NCBI RefSeq assembly: GCF_001949145.1 | Contig: NW_019091468.1 | Span: 200,912 to 264,911 of the forward strand | Source: Acanthaster planci | Taxonomy: Eukaryota; Echinodermata; Asteroidea; Valvatida; Acanthasteridae | Direction: 5' to 3' | Length of the DNA: 64,000 nucleotides | Shown here: positions 48,501 to 59,602 of the stretch, in pieces | How the letters are laid out: each line of letters begins with the position of its first letter | Numbering within the stretch: the first letter of the stretch is position 1 | Position numbers and translations under genes: made by a program | The notes under the pieces: generated by a model | Seen by the model: only the letters and a program-made list of their open reading frames with translations | Told to the model about the DNA's origin: nothing | The model's database searches: none

Positions 48501-51500
48501 AACATTTTAAACTGATGGGGTTGACAGGATGAGGGTAATGGGCTTACTCCTAGGGGGAAGAGTGTAAACTTACTCAAAGTTACGCAAATATTGCTTCCTC
48601 CTCAGCACCGCCTCTCTTCCCCGGGCAACAACCCCCGGCACACGGTCCAGGTCAGCAAAATAAAATTGGAGAGGCCTCATCCGTGAAATTGGAAGTGTGC
48701 TGATAAGACGGTGTCGGCCGTCGCGCCCACTCCCATGGCCGTACGCGGGTGTTTCCCCGCATCCTTCGATCTGTCTGGGGATTATCGTATTAACAACTCG
48801 CTGCGTGAGGCCCGTGACTCGGTTGCATTTTGCTACTGCAAAATAGCGAGGTGATTTCTTCAAGGTTTTGCTGTTTTTCGGAAGATACCAGCGCACCCTT
48901 CCCAATTCCATGCAAGAATTTAAGTCTGCTTTTGTGCCAATGCTGTCTTTAAAAAAAATCTCTGCCTTCTTGCTCAGGTATATTGAATGGGACACTGTTC
49001 CACGTTGAAGAAAAAGCAGAGGCCCTTGGAAGCAAGATTTTACCTGCTAGGGTTAATTACATTCCAGTCAAAATCGTTCTTTCGACATCAACAGTGGCAG
49101 TTTACGTTCTGGTAGTCTTCATTTTAAATATCGCCTCAATGGAGCTCAACAAAACCGTTCAGAGCCTCGCAACCTTCTAAGACCTTAAGGGGATGAATAT
49201 TGTTACGAAGCCTTTTTGTTTGTGATTAAGCCTGTCGTTGAAGAACGATTCTTAATTGGCCCGATGAAGCTCATCCTACGTCAATTTTTTTTGTTTCGAT
49301 TTTTTTTCATTAGTTGTGTAGGACTGAGCTGGATTGGATTTGGTGTAAGGTATTTTAGATGATTTTTTTTAACCTTTTATGGAGTGCGTATTGAAGGAAG
49401 CCATAAAAGTTTATCCGCTCCCTGACCCTTTAACACAGTGTCACAAGCCTTTTCCACAGAATATGGCATTTGTACTCACGTTTCTAAGAGCCATGGATTG
49501 GCAACACGGGTAAACATCCAATAATATACTCCGCTGGAAAGCCAAGATAACAACAGAAAAGCAGCCCTCGGATAAATGAATGAGAGTCGTCACTTGCACT
49601 TTAATGAAGTGGGTATTTGCATGACTGAGAGCTAGGCAATGGGTCAGGGCTATATCTCTTCAAGTTCGCTTTTTGCTTATCGGTCACATCTCGACTTACT
49701 ACCTGTACGACCTTACCTTTCATCCTATCAATCAATATTTGGGATGAAGGAAAAGACTTTCAGGGATTTAATTGAAACATGGAAGGTAGATGCCAGAGCG
49801 AAATGAGGGGACCATTTGCAGATCGCGTGACATGTCGGCGAGGCCTTGTTTCTGTTATTGTAGTTTGACTTACAGGACGATGCAAGATTACCCTGCGACC
49901 TTTCTTTTTACTTAGTGCATCCGTGAGGCCGTCAGGATGAAAGCAAGAAAAAGAAAATGCTAGGCCCTTTTGGTTCTGCTGTCCCTTTAAACGAATGTGA
50001 CTTTAAAATACATGTACATGCATTCCCGACAGATATTTGGGCCCGTGTAGATGGCGTTTCCTAGAGCCTACATAGAAACTTGTTGGTGGACACATTTTCG
50101 CGGGGGGGGGGGGTAAATTTCGGGGTTTTTTGAGAAGGGGAACTGTTGAATTTTAAGGTAAATTTTTGGGGCCTATCTGATGGTTACAGCTATATTTTGG
50201 TGCGTTTTACACGATTGTGAAAAGAAAAGGGAGGAAATCGACTCAAAGATCGCATTTCTCTTGTCAAAAAATATTCTCCTTGGGGGCATTGCCCCCGTTG
50301 CCTCCCCCCTCTAATCCCCCATCATTCTCAGCCCACTATATTGAAGATTCGCATAATATAAATGACATGAATCTAACGAATATAATATTCGAAAAATAGG
50401 GTAAGCAAACAGTGGACAAAGCTAATAATGGCACAGTGCGACTCGAGGTTTGCACTTCTCTATCATATAGGCCTAGCTGAACATTCCAACAGTCGGACAT
50501 TTTTTTTATGTGAAACATGGAGACAGAATATGTACATTACAATATCGAATTCGGCGCTGGTAAATACAACTGCTCGGGAAATGTACCACCTGCGTCAACA
50601 GACTGCAAAAGGGTTGAATGTAGGCTTCCACTGATCGAAGATGGGCAAATATCAGACACCATGAACCACCTGCACTGGTCTCATTGTCTGTGGCAGAGAT
50701 TGCATGGGCGTACTTTGATTGTCACAAATACTGTCGTAATTAAGCAGTTTGAAACACCTGCAAATTTGGGTACACAGAGGTTTTGTTTGGAATATAATTA
50801 ATAAGAGTTTAATGAACCTCGGTGCTCAAAATCGACGGCCGCCACGGTTTTGTGCATAGATAAAAAATAAGCAATCAAAGCTGTTGGACAGCCTATCGCC
50901 AGAACTATTTCCACGTATTGTGCACATTCTGTTGCACAACAAACATAAAAACAAGAGCCACACGATACAAGCAGCTGACAAATTGCAATACACTGGATGT
51001 ATATTGTAATTGTGATATAGTGGATGGAGTCTGCTATCCGTGGAAATTTGTACAAAATTAATCGACCGCCAGTAAAGCAGATGCAAGTAAATTTGTCGAC
51101 CATTAATATGCATGTTCTGGCATTTTCTGGGCAAAGTAGGATTTACTCAGGTCCATTATAATTTTTTTTTTTGCCGAACAACTCTCGTCAAATGAAATTG
51201 AAAACCGAATTCAATTGCCGGTTATAGTCCTTAGGTATATCCTTGACATATTATGGGATTACGCAGAATCTGTGGCACATAAAATCCTTCTTTCTGGGTA
51301 CATTAAATTGAATCACTAATAACGAGGGGAAAAATTAATTTCCTCGATCACGATTCCGGAATTTAAAGAGGCCTTGGGCTTTAGTCTCCGATTTTCCGGA
51401 CAAAGTTCATGTACGTTTTGCGATTATTACTCTAGGTTGTTTTCTTAAAATTATTGTATCATTTTAATCATTCGTTTTGTTTAAAGGCAGACTTGGTGCG

Positions 51501-51781
51501 AATTTAATCATAACTTATTGACACACAAAGGAAATTTAAATCTTTGTGACGTTTCCTATTTCGTCAGTAGTCGTGTGTTTAAAACAATAAGTGTTCTATT
51601 TTTACGGTTCTCATTTAAAATAATGTGGTTTCTTGTTCATTTATTTGGCATCCTGTTTTCATCAAAATTGCTCTTCAACCCCAGAGGAATAGAGTTAATG
51701 ATATACCTACAGTACTCTACAATCACTGTCTTGATTTGAGACAAAATCATGCTGTTGTGAGCTCGTCTGAACTTGAATGCA
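45528..51781. other. long gene-free stretch with GC-richer islands
   Basis: No coding exon could be supported. The islands 46370-46880, 47330-47690 and 48590-48800 are richer in CpG and in homeodomain- and GATA-like words (GTTAATCAAT at about 47519, CTGATAAG at about 48700) than their surroundings, and could be regulatory. The minus frame 48570-48995 (141 codons) follows the last island and has no motif. A G-run lies at 50102-50113. TAGGCCTA is at 50468-50475. Confidence 0.35.
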
Positions 51782-52065
51782 ATGCAAATCAGTCAATTTA
51801 AACGAAATAAAAAAGGACACGAAAATACGTGTTATCCTTGTTTCGTTGTGTTTTTATTCATGTCTTTTGAAATTTCTGTTTTTATTCCTAGAAAATCCAC
51901 TTCGATAAACTTAATGCAAATACGAATAAGGAAGCAGATGCACAACATAACCAACAGCGTCAACTATTTTAACCTAAAAACAAAGTTTGTTATCGTTTCC
52001 TTCTCTTCTGCATTTTCTTTCCAAGTAAACCCACGTCAATGAATGCAAATACGAATCAGGAAGCA
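51782..52065 (+). repeat. duplicated segment with three ATGCAAAT octamers
   Basis: A 24-bp word starting AATGCAAATACGAAT is found at 51913-51936 and, with one substitution, at 52042-52065, 129 bp apart. A third ATGCAAAT octamer is at 51782-51789. ATGCAAAT is the POU-domain (Oct) recognition word. The pair is clearly a duplication; a regulatory role is conjecture. Confidence 0.5.
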
Positions 52066-52847
52066 CACGTTGCCATAGAGACCAATTTGAGAGTGGAAAT
52101 TTTCTGCTCGTTGATTACATTGAATTCTTGATCAATCTCTTCCAAATGCTTCCGATGAATATGAATAAACGATAGGACTATTTAAATTTGATGCGACATA
52201 TTAAAGAAATTCGAAAACAAAATCAAACACTTTTGGATGTGCAAATGCAGATTTTAAACTAATTTCCATGAGCCTCGTCGCATTAAACTTCACGAATTAT
52301 ATTGGAAGGGTCAGGAAAAAGCTATAGGCCTACATATAGTATTTTCCATGTAATCTGTCGGGATGCACGCACTCTGCGTGTTTAGAATAGACTTATTCTG
52401 CGCCGTCGTGCACGCGTTGGAAATGCAGTTCACTTCAACAAAGCTCTTTTTTTTGCTTAGCTGCAGTGAAGCATTTGCACTTTCACTGATAATGATTTCT
52501 ATTAAATTTTTCATCGTAAATGATTCTTGTACTGAAGAATTATTGTTCGATAAATATAATTAGTTAGAAATACACACTCTTTCTTTAGGATACTTTGCCT
52601 GGACATACCTTGTATGGGGTACATTCTTTATACCTGAAACTGAAAACGAAATTGAAATGAAATAAAACTAAAGTGATAAACGCATTTATCATAGTTCAAT
52701 TTTAAAGGAGGTCAACTTAACGGCAAGTACAACTATAGTCAAGAACATTGAAGTTGGGTCGTTTAACAATGTAAGCTTGACTATTCTGTAGTCAACTTAC
52801 AAAAAGTAAACTCCAATGAGAAGTCAACCTTGTTACATTTTCCCGAT
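52066..52847. other. gene-free stretch, probably includes SINE body
   Basis: TAGGCCTA at 52325-52332. Short frames at 52311-52563 lack motifs. The part next to 52848 (about 52700-52847) contains GTCAACTTA and its inverse several times (for example 52715, 52791) and may be the body of the minus-strand tRNA-derived element that starts at 52923. Confidence 0.35.
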
Positions 52848-52923
52848 GGACGGCAGCAAGAGTCGAACCTACAATGTGCAAAATTAAACTGTCCACCCAT
52901 TACCGTCCGGTAGGCCACTGTCC
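52848..52923 (-). repeat. tRNA-like pseudogene or SINE head, 76 nt
   Basis: On the minus strand the segment is exactly tRNA length. Its ends GGACAGT and GCCGTCC pair at 6 of 7 positions counting one wobble. An A box, TGGCCTACCGG, is at 52907-52917 and a B box, GGTTCGACTC, at 52860-52869, and the T-stem closes with wobbles. The anticodon arm does not form a proper 5-bp stem, so I do not call a functional tRNA. Either a decayed tRNA gene or the 5' head of a SINE extending leftward. Confidence 0.55.
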
Positions 52924-54807
52924 ATCAATGTTGAAGGCGGTGCCTGTTTAATTAATGCTGCAAACTTCAGTCTGCGGCACGTGGCCAGCCAACATGCCAG
53001 CACACAACCTGGGAAGTGACTTTTTAAACTCTGGGAGCTCTCGGAGAGCGCGCGATTTCAAACACAGATCACGAAGTAAAGTACAATTGGAAACTGCCAA
53101 CGTTAACTACTCATTGGAAGATCGAACAGCTCAGATTTTCTTCTGTAGTGTCGAAAAAAATGGATCAAAATATTAAATGAGTTCAACGTACCATCAGTGT
53201 CCGAAGATAACCAGAACGAAGTTCAAATTAGGGCATTGTGGATTTGGAGGTTTCCATAGTATATTATTACAATTCTGAATATTTCTGTCTGACCGAATAA
53301 AGTTCAGCTGAAGGTTTGCGCCAATACAAAATGCCGCCAAACAACAGGATACCGTGGAAGTGCACGCTGTAAAAGTAGAGCTCATGTATAGGGAAAAGGC
53401 CATGGTTCATGCTCACACATCGTAACAGCTGATGCGCTAGACCTAATTGTTATAGACGGTTAAACTGGGTCATGTTCACGGAGAATTTCGCACGAAGAGA
53501 TTCGTATTTACCGTGTGTCGTGTATCGACCACCCAGCAGCGGGTCAATCCGCCAACGCGGCTTCCATTCATGGGGTGAACAAATCGGAAGTTATTGCTTG
53601 GCACTCCCGTTGCTGGCCTGGTTATTAGACCTGCGTCACTTCGCATCGGCAATGGCGCAAATTCAAGCTGAGTTATTCCCATCACGAACTTTCTTTTCCG
53701 GGCAGTACCGGCACAACGAGGTCGCCAAAGATGTCAATATAGGACCATAATGCTTGATTTGTTTCGCGAGTTCCACCATGGGCATCTCATTTTTTAAACC
53801 ATGCACCATTAGATTGTGTCCGTGCCTCCGTGGTATAATCCTGTTTCAGATACCTTGAAAACATTTAGATACCTGAATACACTTAATATCTGCTTCATAT
53901 AAAATTCTGGACGTGCAACAGGGTGTCCGTTTTGAAAATTGATCGCCAAAATGTCCTTGTACTGTAGGCAGGAAGCTTGACGGATATGTGAATTTATTTA
54001 TACCGTACGTCATTTACAACAGGTCCATGGTTATTCCTGTATTGTCAGAATTAGCCTGTCTCTTTATGAAAACCATGCGTCTCACTCTGTTTTATGAAAA
54101 CAACCACAACACTACAGTCAAAAAAGGGACATGTGCTATATGTACTCGCATTCAAGCGCACGCTGAATTATATTCCGTGTTACCCTGGAACGTGTTTACA
54201 TGCAGATACCGCGAAATTACATTTTATCCCAATAGGTTGAACACATGAGATGCATTAATGAAACGTAGGCTTAATTCTTCATGCTTGCAGTTTTCACATC
54301 GACTGCCGAGATCTGAGCATTTTTGGTTTGGAAACAGCAAATTCTCCTGGACGACCATAGATGAAGCGTGCTCGATGAAAACAATCATCTTTCAACCTTA
54401 GAAATATTTGAAGGAGGAAAAATTCACCCAATTTAGGATCTTCGTCTTAGGGGAAGGTTTGGACTGTAAACTGTGAACTCAACTCCTCAAGACATACCTC
54501 CTATCGATATATTTGCATCTTTAACCAGTGCCACGTTAGCCGTCTGTTTAGATGTAGGCGTCGATAACAATATTGAAATTTAAAACTAAGTGAGTACAAA
54601 GATCACCGGCGAGGTCACAGATCCGGCGTGCCGCTAGTGTAAACAAAGTGCATTCCAATGGAAATGGTGTACTGGGATACACCGACACCCGTTTGCATTG
54701 ACTCAAAATACCAGTAGGCCCTGTATTTAAACCGTCACAAATATTTCATTTTTGTCTACGGCAGGCTTTGCCATTAATCTCGTTCTTGCAGTGTATGGGA
54801 AAACAAC
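52924..54807. other. gene-free stretch and upstream region of the first dehydrogenase
   Basis: A frame at 53472-53750 (92 codons) is unassigned. Near the gene there is a TATTTAAA word at 54724-54731, an AGGTCA half site at 54612-54617, and good splice acceptors ending at 54764 (TCTACGGCAG) and 54791 (TCGTTCTTGCAG). The start codon exon may thus be preceded by a non-coding leader exon further left, which I cannot locate. Confidence 0.4.
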
Positions 54808-55138
54808 ATGGAAGTTTGGCCATTAGCGTTGGGATTGTTGTTTGTGGTGCTGGTGGTGGTCACCACTATACTCTTCACGGATCGTTTGTTTGTCAACATC
54901 ACTGGTAAATATGTCCTCATCACTGGATGCGACAGCGGCTTTGGCAACTTACTTGCCCGTCGTCTCGGCGAAAAACGGGGCTGCCATGTGATTGCTGCCT
55001 GCCTGACAGAAGCTGGAAGGACTGCGCTTGACAGTGTGACGTCATCAAATGTAACCACTATCTTCATGGATATCAGAAACAGCGACAGCATTCAAAGAGC
55101 ACGCGATCGAGTAAAGAGTATTATACCAAGAGGCGAAG
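54808..55138 (+). CDS. gene 1 exon 1: membrane anchor and cofactor motif
   Basis: 331 nt, from the ATG to GGCGAAG before donor GTAAGA. It encodes residues 1-110 and the first base of a split glycine codon (phase 1). It carries the anchor segment, the beta strand KYVLITGCD and the first Rossmann helix. Confidence 0.9.
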
Positions 55139-57196
55139 GTAAGACAGTGAACAGGTGTAGACCTTCTGTAGCTATCTTGAAACAGAAATATAACCTAACT
55201 GGTTGATTTTGCATTGAAATTAGAACATCTGAATTATGGAAAATATGAGACTTAAGAATTTAAAACGAAGTGCACAGGCTCAAAAAAGTCATACCCGCGT
55301 TGATGCAATTACATCAAACCGATTTCTTCAGAAGAGTGTCGATAGTGTAGTTCAGGTTGTAACACGAGCCTTCAACGCCCACATGCACGTGCTATGTTTA
55401 GAATTCTTCTCCAATCAAATTTAAAGTATTCAGGATTTTAATTTGACAAATGCTTCCATCAGGAGTCGTTGATCGGACGTTTTCATTAACGTCCTATGTA
55501 TTCCACGATAATTGGCTTTGATGTAAAATACAACGTACTGCATCACTTGGCTAGGGAACAGTGGACCAGGGGAGGGCAATAAAACTGGTACAGAACACCG
55601 AAGGGGACGGGAGGGGTTTCGTGGAGAGGTCTGTTAATGGCTGACGCCTGATGGTTTTACCCCCCCCCCCATTGTGTCACCGCCGTTCGCCAACTTAAGG
55701 AGGGTTAACAAGTACTACTACGTTGTTAGTTTAGCGGCATGACTTATGTTCAGACTACAACAGTTTCCTAAAATAAACTTGTTCAGGTTGATTTGCAATT
55801 TGGATATAAAACAACTCCTGATGGGATTGTTCTATATTCAGTTTAGATAGCGGTAACCCCTCCATTACAAAGAATCATGTGCCCTAATGCGACACAAAAG
55901 CACAATACTGTTTTCTTCAATCTGAAGACATGCTTGTGTGATTTGCATTGGCGAAAGTGTATTTACTGAGTGGAGTGGATCTTCGACTTAGGACTGTGGG
56001 GACTAGTCAACAATGCCGGAATTATATCCGCCTTGGGTCTTCCTCACTGGCACACGAGACAAGAGGTAACTAACGTAATGGAAGTCAACCTCCTGGGCAC
56101 GATTGACGTCACCAACACTTTCTTCCCGCTGGTAAGGGAGGCACGAGGCCGGGTCGTCAACGTCTCCAGCGGAGTGGCGCTGTTTCCCACCGCGGGGAGC
56201 TACTACGCGGTGTCCAAGGCTGGGGTGGAGGCCTACTCGGATTTTATAAGGTAGGTTCAAGAGTACCTTTGACCTCTAACCTCCTGGATATTTGACATGA
56301 TGAAAACGGACCATCCCAGCGAGGTGACAATCTCCCACTCTTCTGTCCCTATTGTTCGTAGCCTACAATTTTAACTGTGAGGCCGACCGCAGCGGGGAAT
56401 ACAAACGCCTTTAAGAAAAAAATCACTTACGTCTTTACACTGCCTTTGTTAGATTTGGATTCTTCTGTAGGCGATGTCAATAGAAAGCTAAATTCGTTAC
56501 ACATTCACAATCTTGTTTTGCCTTTTCCTGTAATATCTGGTATGTGCAGGGCGTCTATGCAGCTATCTGGAGTATCTGTGCATATCATTGAGCCTGGTTC
56601 TTTTAAAAGTTCGTTTGTCAACCCGCAAACAACAAAAGACTTGCTGAAGAAGCTTTGGTACAGGCTACCCTTAGAAGAACGTCAGGATTTTGGTGGCGAG
56701 AAGGCCTATAAAGCACGTAAGTTTAACATGCGCTGCAGTGGCAATTTAAGACAGTCTTTAAGTATTTTGTAAAGGAATACAAAAGTAAAACGATACCGTC
56801 TTTGTAGGTGTACCTATACCTGTAAAAAAAGGGAGACGGAAAGCTGTACGTCCAAACAACTTTAAATCGACAGCAAAATGATGTTTTCGTCGCCATGGTA
56901 ATACAAACTGAATAATTGTGGTATTGTGGGTTTTTCTGTTTTCACTCTTAACAGTTGAACTAACCATGTCACAAGCTTTGGAAATGGCGTCTTCCGACCT
57001 GCACCTAGTCACGGATGCCATGGAGCATGCGCTGAGTGCCAGGTTTCCATGGCGACGATACTTGCCCGGTTTGGAAGCCAAGTTATTTTACAAAGTTTTC
57101 TCGCTCTTACCCGCCTTTTTCACTGATTTTGTCTTCGCCTTGGGGCTCAATTTCCTCTTGAAAAGAAATATGAAGACTTCTAATTCTGTCACATAA
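54808..57196 (+). CDS. SDR9C-type short-chain dehydrogenase (retinol dehydrogenase / 17-beta-HSD6-like), gene 1
   Basis: Coding exons 54808-55138, 55992-56250, 56550-56716 and 56955-57196 join to 999 nt, 332 aa, the usual length of the family. Residues about 5-24 are a hydrophobic anchor, typical of ER-membrane members. The NAD(P)-binding motif TGCDSGFG is at 39-46, ACLTE follows (typical of RDH-type enzymes), and NNAG is at 117-120. Catalytic residues are Asn143, Ser169/170, Tyr182 and Lys186 (YAVSK), with EPG at 211-213. The family oxidises or reduces retinoids, steroids or 3-hydroxybutyrate; the substrate cannot be read from sequence. The start ATG has a strong context (AACATGG). Intron phases are 1, 2 and 1, as in the tandem neighbour gene 2 about 2.1 kb downstream. 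No lesion is seen. Confidence 0.9.
55992..56250 (+). CDS. gene 1 exon 2: NNAG and active site
   Basis: 259 nt between acceptor GACTTAG and donor GTAGGT. It completes the split Gly and encodes LWGLVNNAG, VNLLG (catalytic Asn), VNVSS and YAVSK. It ends phase 2 within an Arg codon. The upstream polypyrimidine tract is weak, but the frame and match to gene 2 fix the acceptor. By hand alignment about 55 of 87 residues equal gene 2. Confidence 0.9.
56550..56716 (+). CDS. gene 1 exon 3: substrate-loop region
   Basis: 167 nt between acceptor TATGTGCAG and donor GTAAGT. It completes Arg197 and encodes GVSVHIIEPG followed by the variable loop that shapes the substrate pocket in this family. It ends phase 1. 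A frame that runs from 56377 through this exon is intron read-through. Confidence 0.9.
56955..57196 (+). CDS. gene 1 exon 4: C-terminal part
   Basis: 242 nt from acceptor TCTTAACAG (strong pyrimidine tract) to the TAA at 57194-57196. It encodes VTDAMEHALSARFPWRRYLPG and a hydrophobic C-terminal segment, FSLLPAFFTDFVFALGLNFLL, followed by a basic tail. Confidence 0.9.
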
Positions 57197-57397
57197 AACG
57201 TGAATGGTCATTTTGTTTTTGGATGCAGTCCTCTAAACTAGTTTATGTTCCAGTAACTAAATTAAGAAGTGATAATAGACTGCAAGAGAAGTGTAAAATC
57301 TCATAATGAAAAGCGTATTATGGATTCAAGTAAAGATTTTGTATTATAAATTATGACTAGTTTCATGAAATGTTTCTCTTATTCCCAAACTGAAAAA

Positions 57398-57407
57398 AAT
57401 AAATAAA
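57398..57407 (+). terminator. polyadenylation signal, gene 1
   Basis: Two overlapping AATAAA hexamers at 57398-57403 and 57402-57407, about 200 bp after the stop codon of gene 1. They are the first canonical signals downstream, so the likely 3' UTR is short. Confidence 0.55.
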
Positions 57408-59280
57408 CCTATTAGCATAGCATTATTCATACGTGAACATCTATGAAGCAATCCATGCTTTAAAGTTTGGTATATTCCAGACTAACAGTTACTTTCAGTT
57501 GGAATAGAAAGTTATTTGGTGTTAGAAATGACAAATAGTTGAAAATTGTTTCAATTAGCAAATGAAAACCACGGGTAAAATAGTCCTCATGAAGTATGGC
57601 CGAATGAGATGTCTGTTCATTATTTTTGCATTCTTGTATGCCTCTCATTTTTGTGTTATGTTTTCCGTTTGTAGGATCAGGGGTTAGGGAATGCAAAATA
57701 TCCGCACTTAGGGTGATAAAAGTGGGCAGGAGGGTCAAAATAACGCGTGGACTTTTTAATTTTTGAAATTTTTTTAGTTAACGTGGTATCTTAACTTCTT
57801 TTTTTACCCATTTGTTGATTGTGTCATCTTTTATTGTAAATCCTGTGCAATTTGACTACGAGACATGAGTTTCAGTAAACCAAGAATGAGTGAATGACAA
57901 TCTAACACGGTAGCTATTGGATTTTATTAATTATTTTAGTGGCCTATTGTCGAAAAAGAGAGTTTGGGGATTAAAAGGTCTTAATTCGAACGTAGACTGA
58001 AATCAAATGAAAGTTCAGACACTGTCCTATTTTGTCACTTATATAGAAACAAATACATGTCCCTTTAAACTCCATCAAATACAAATGAACGTCGCCCGGC
58101 ACGCAAGCAATGAATAATGAACAAATTCTACACTCGAACGGGCAGGTATAATTGTATTTCATTATACAAATTGGAAAGGTTCGCCACATTTCGTTCAGTC
58201 AAATCCGAGGTCGAGCATTAAGTTAATGAGAAAATGAGACTAGCTTTTTCAGTCACCTATCAGAAATGTGCTGGTATTAGTAACATTTAATAATGCATTG
58301 TAATTATTTTTGGATTTTATGAAGCACTCACAGCTGGAAAATACTCAGGTTTTTAAACAGCCTTCATGGTGCCGCTGTTTATTCTACTTGGGCTTTTAAA
58401 CATGGCTATTAACTGCAAGTGCAATCCTAGTTGGTTAAAAACAGTGAAGAGTGACTGATCGTTTGTCTTATACGTCAGATATGTCCATCATTAAATCTGA
58501 AGTTTTTGATAGATAAATCATAAAAATTGTGGGGTTTGGGTGTGTTTTTTTTAGGTTTTTTTTTTGTTTTGCATCTTGCACAGTCTGCTATTAGACTATT
58601 GGTGTCATTAACTGAACTCTGGCAGCAAACTATTTAAAGTCAACTAGAGTATTTTTAGCTCCCAGAGGTCAAAGAACAGCGCTTCAGTAGTCAGAAAGTG
58701 CGTCAAGTTTATAGTACAGAGTTCAAAGTACATGGGAAAACCACTGACCTCTTGTCAGTACAGTGGTCTCCTAGCACAGACTATTGGCTTTTTCTCAACA
58801 CACAGCAGGTAGGTTATTGCTCACGATTTCACGTGTGTCCTGGTCATGAATTGTGTCCAAGGACGAGGAAATGTAAGCGCAAGTGAGTCTATTGTATAGA
58901 ATCTCTCATCTGATGTGCCGGTCTGTGCTGGCCCACCCACAAACCTTTCCGCCGCCAATTACAATTACTTATGCTATCATGACACTATTCGACGACCTGT
59001 ACTACGTTTGACTTCTAATTGTCCATTGTAACAACCTTGAACGAAGGAGCATGATTACTTCTCAAATACCGTGATGTTAGCCACTGTTGATAACGAGTGA
59101 AAAGATTGTAATGCATAAAGAATCATTAAGCATATCCATCATCTAGTTTTATACATCAGCCTCAACCTCGTTCTCATACTTGTGTGGTCTCAATTATGCT
59201 CGGTATGTTTATCATTTCTAAAACCTTTAGTTCGGGAACTCGATCTCAAAACGCTTGAAGTACAGCAACAGACAGCAAGG
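57408..59280. other. intergenic region between the tandem dehydrogenases
   Basis: About 1.9 kb with no coding exon. Possible control elements for gene 2 are a TATTTAAA word at about 58631 and a DR1-like AGGTCAAAGAACA at 58666-58678. An acceptor, AAACCTTTAG, ends at 59230 and could join a leader exon to the start-codon exon. An in-frame ATG at 59182 lies upstream of that acceptor and would add 33 residues absent from gene 1. Confidence 0.4.
58666..58678 (+). promoter_or_regulatory. DR1-like nuclear receptor site
   Basis: AGGTCA-A-AGAACA: a perfect half site, a one-base spacer and a second half with two mismatches, 11 of 13 to the DR1 consensus used by HNF4 and RXR dimers. It lies about 600 bp before the ATG of a putative retinoid/steroid dehydrogenase, a plausible context, but a match of this quality can arise by chance. 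Confidence 0.3.
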
Positions 59281-59602
59281 ATGTTGGTGCTGGTAGGCGC
59301 AGCGGCTGCCGTATTCGCCTGCCTGGTGCTGATCGTGCTGCTGGATCGCATCTATCTGGACACCAGCGGCAGGTACGTCCTGATCACCGGCTGCGACACG
59401 GGCTTCGGCAACCTGCTGGCCCGCAACCTGGATAAGCGCAGGGGCTGCTGCGTGATAGCGGCCTGCCTCACCGAAGAAGGCAGAGACACGCTGAAGCGTG
59501 TGGCGTCGCCCAGGCTGACTACGTTGCGACTGGATGTCACAAGCAGTGAGAGTATTCGGGATGCGCGTGATGCGGTAGAAGCCTTGATCCCAGAGGGAAA
59601 AG
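59281..59602 (+). CDS. gene 2 exon 1, unusually GC3-rich
   Basis: 322 nt ending GGAAAAG before donor GTACAT, phase 1. In the 34 codons from GRYVLITG to IAACL, 32 end in G or C by my count, versus 19 of 34 in the same stretch of gene 1 and 17 of the first 34 whole codons of exon 4 of this gene. Confidence 0.9.

Noticed and set aside
48570-48995. 141-codon open frame on the minus strand
   Set aside because: Crosses a CpG-rich island; the protein is not recognisable and no splice sites bound it.
50102-50113. Poly-G run and similar C-runs (38618, 55660)
   Set aside because: Simple homopolymers without periodic G-tracts needed for a clear G-quadruplex claim.
56377-56549. Open frame entering gene 1 exon 3 from the left
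   Set aside because: It is intron 2 read-through; the acceptor at 56548-56549 gives the phase and length that match gene 2.
59182-59280. Upstream in-frame ATG for gene 2 (adds 33 residues)
   Set aside because: The extension has no counterpart in gene 1, would put the anchor away from the N-terminus, and a splice acceptor at 59230 suggests this is leader or intron sequence.
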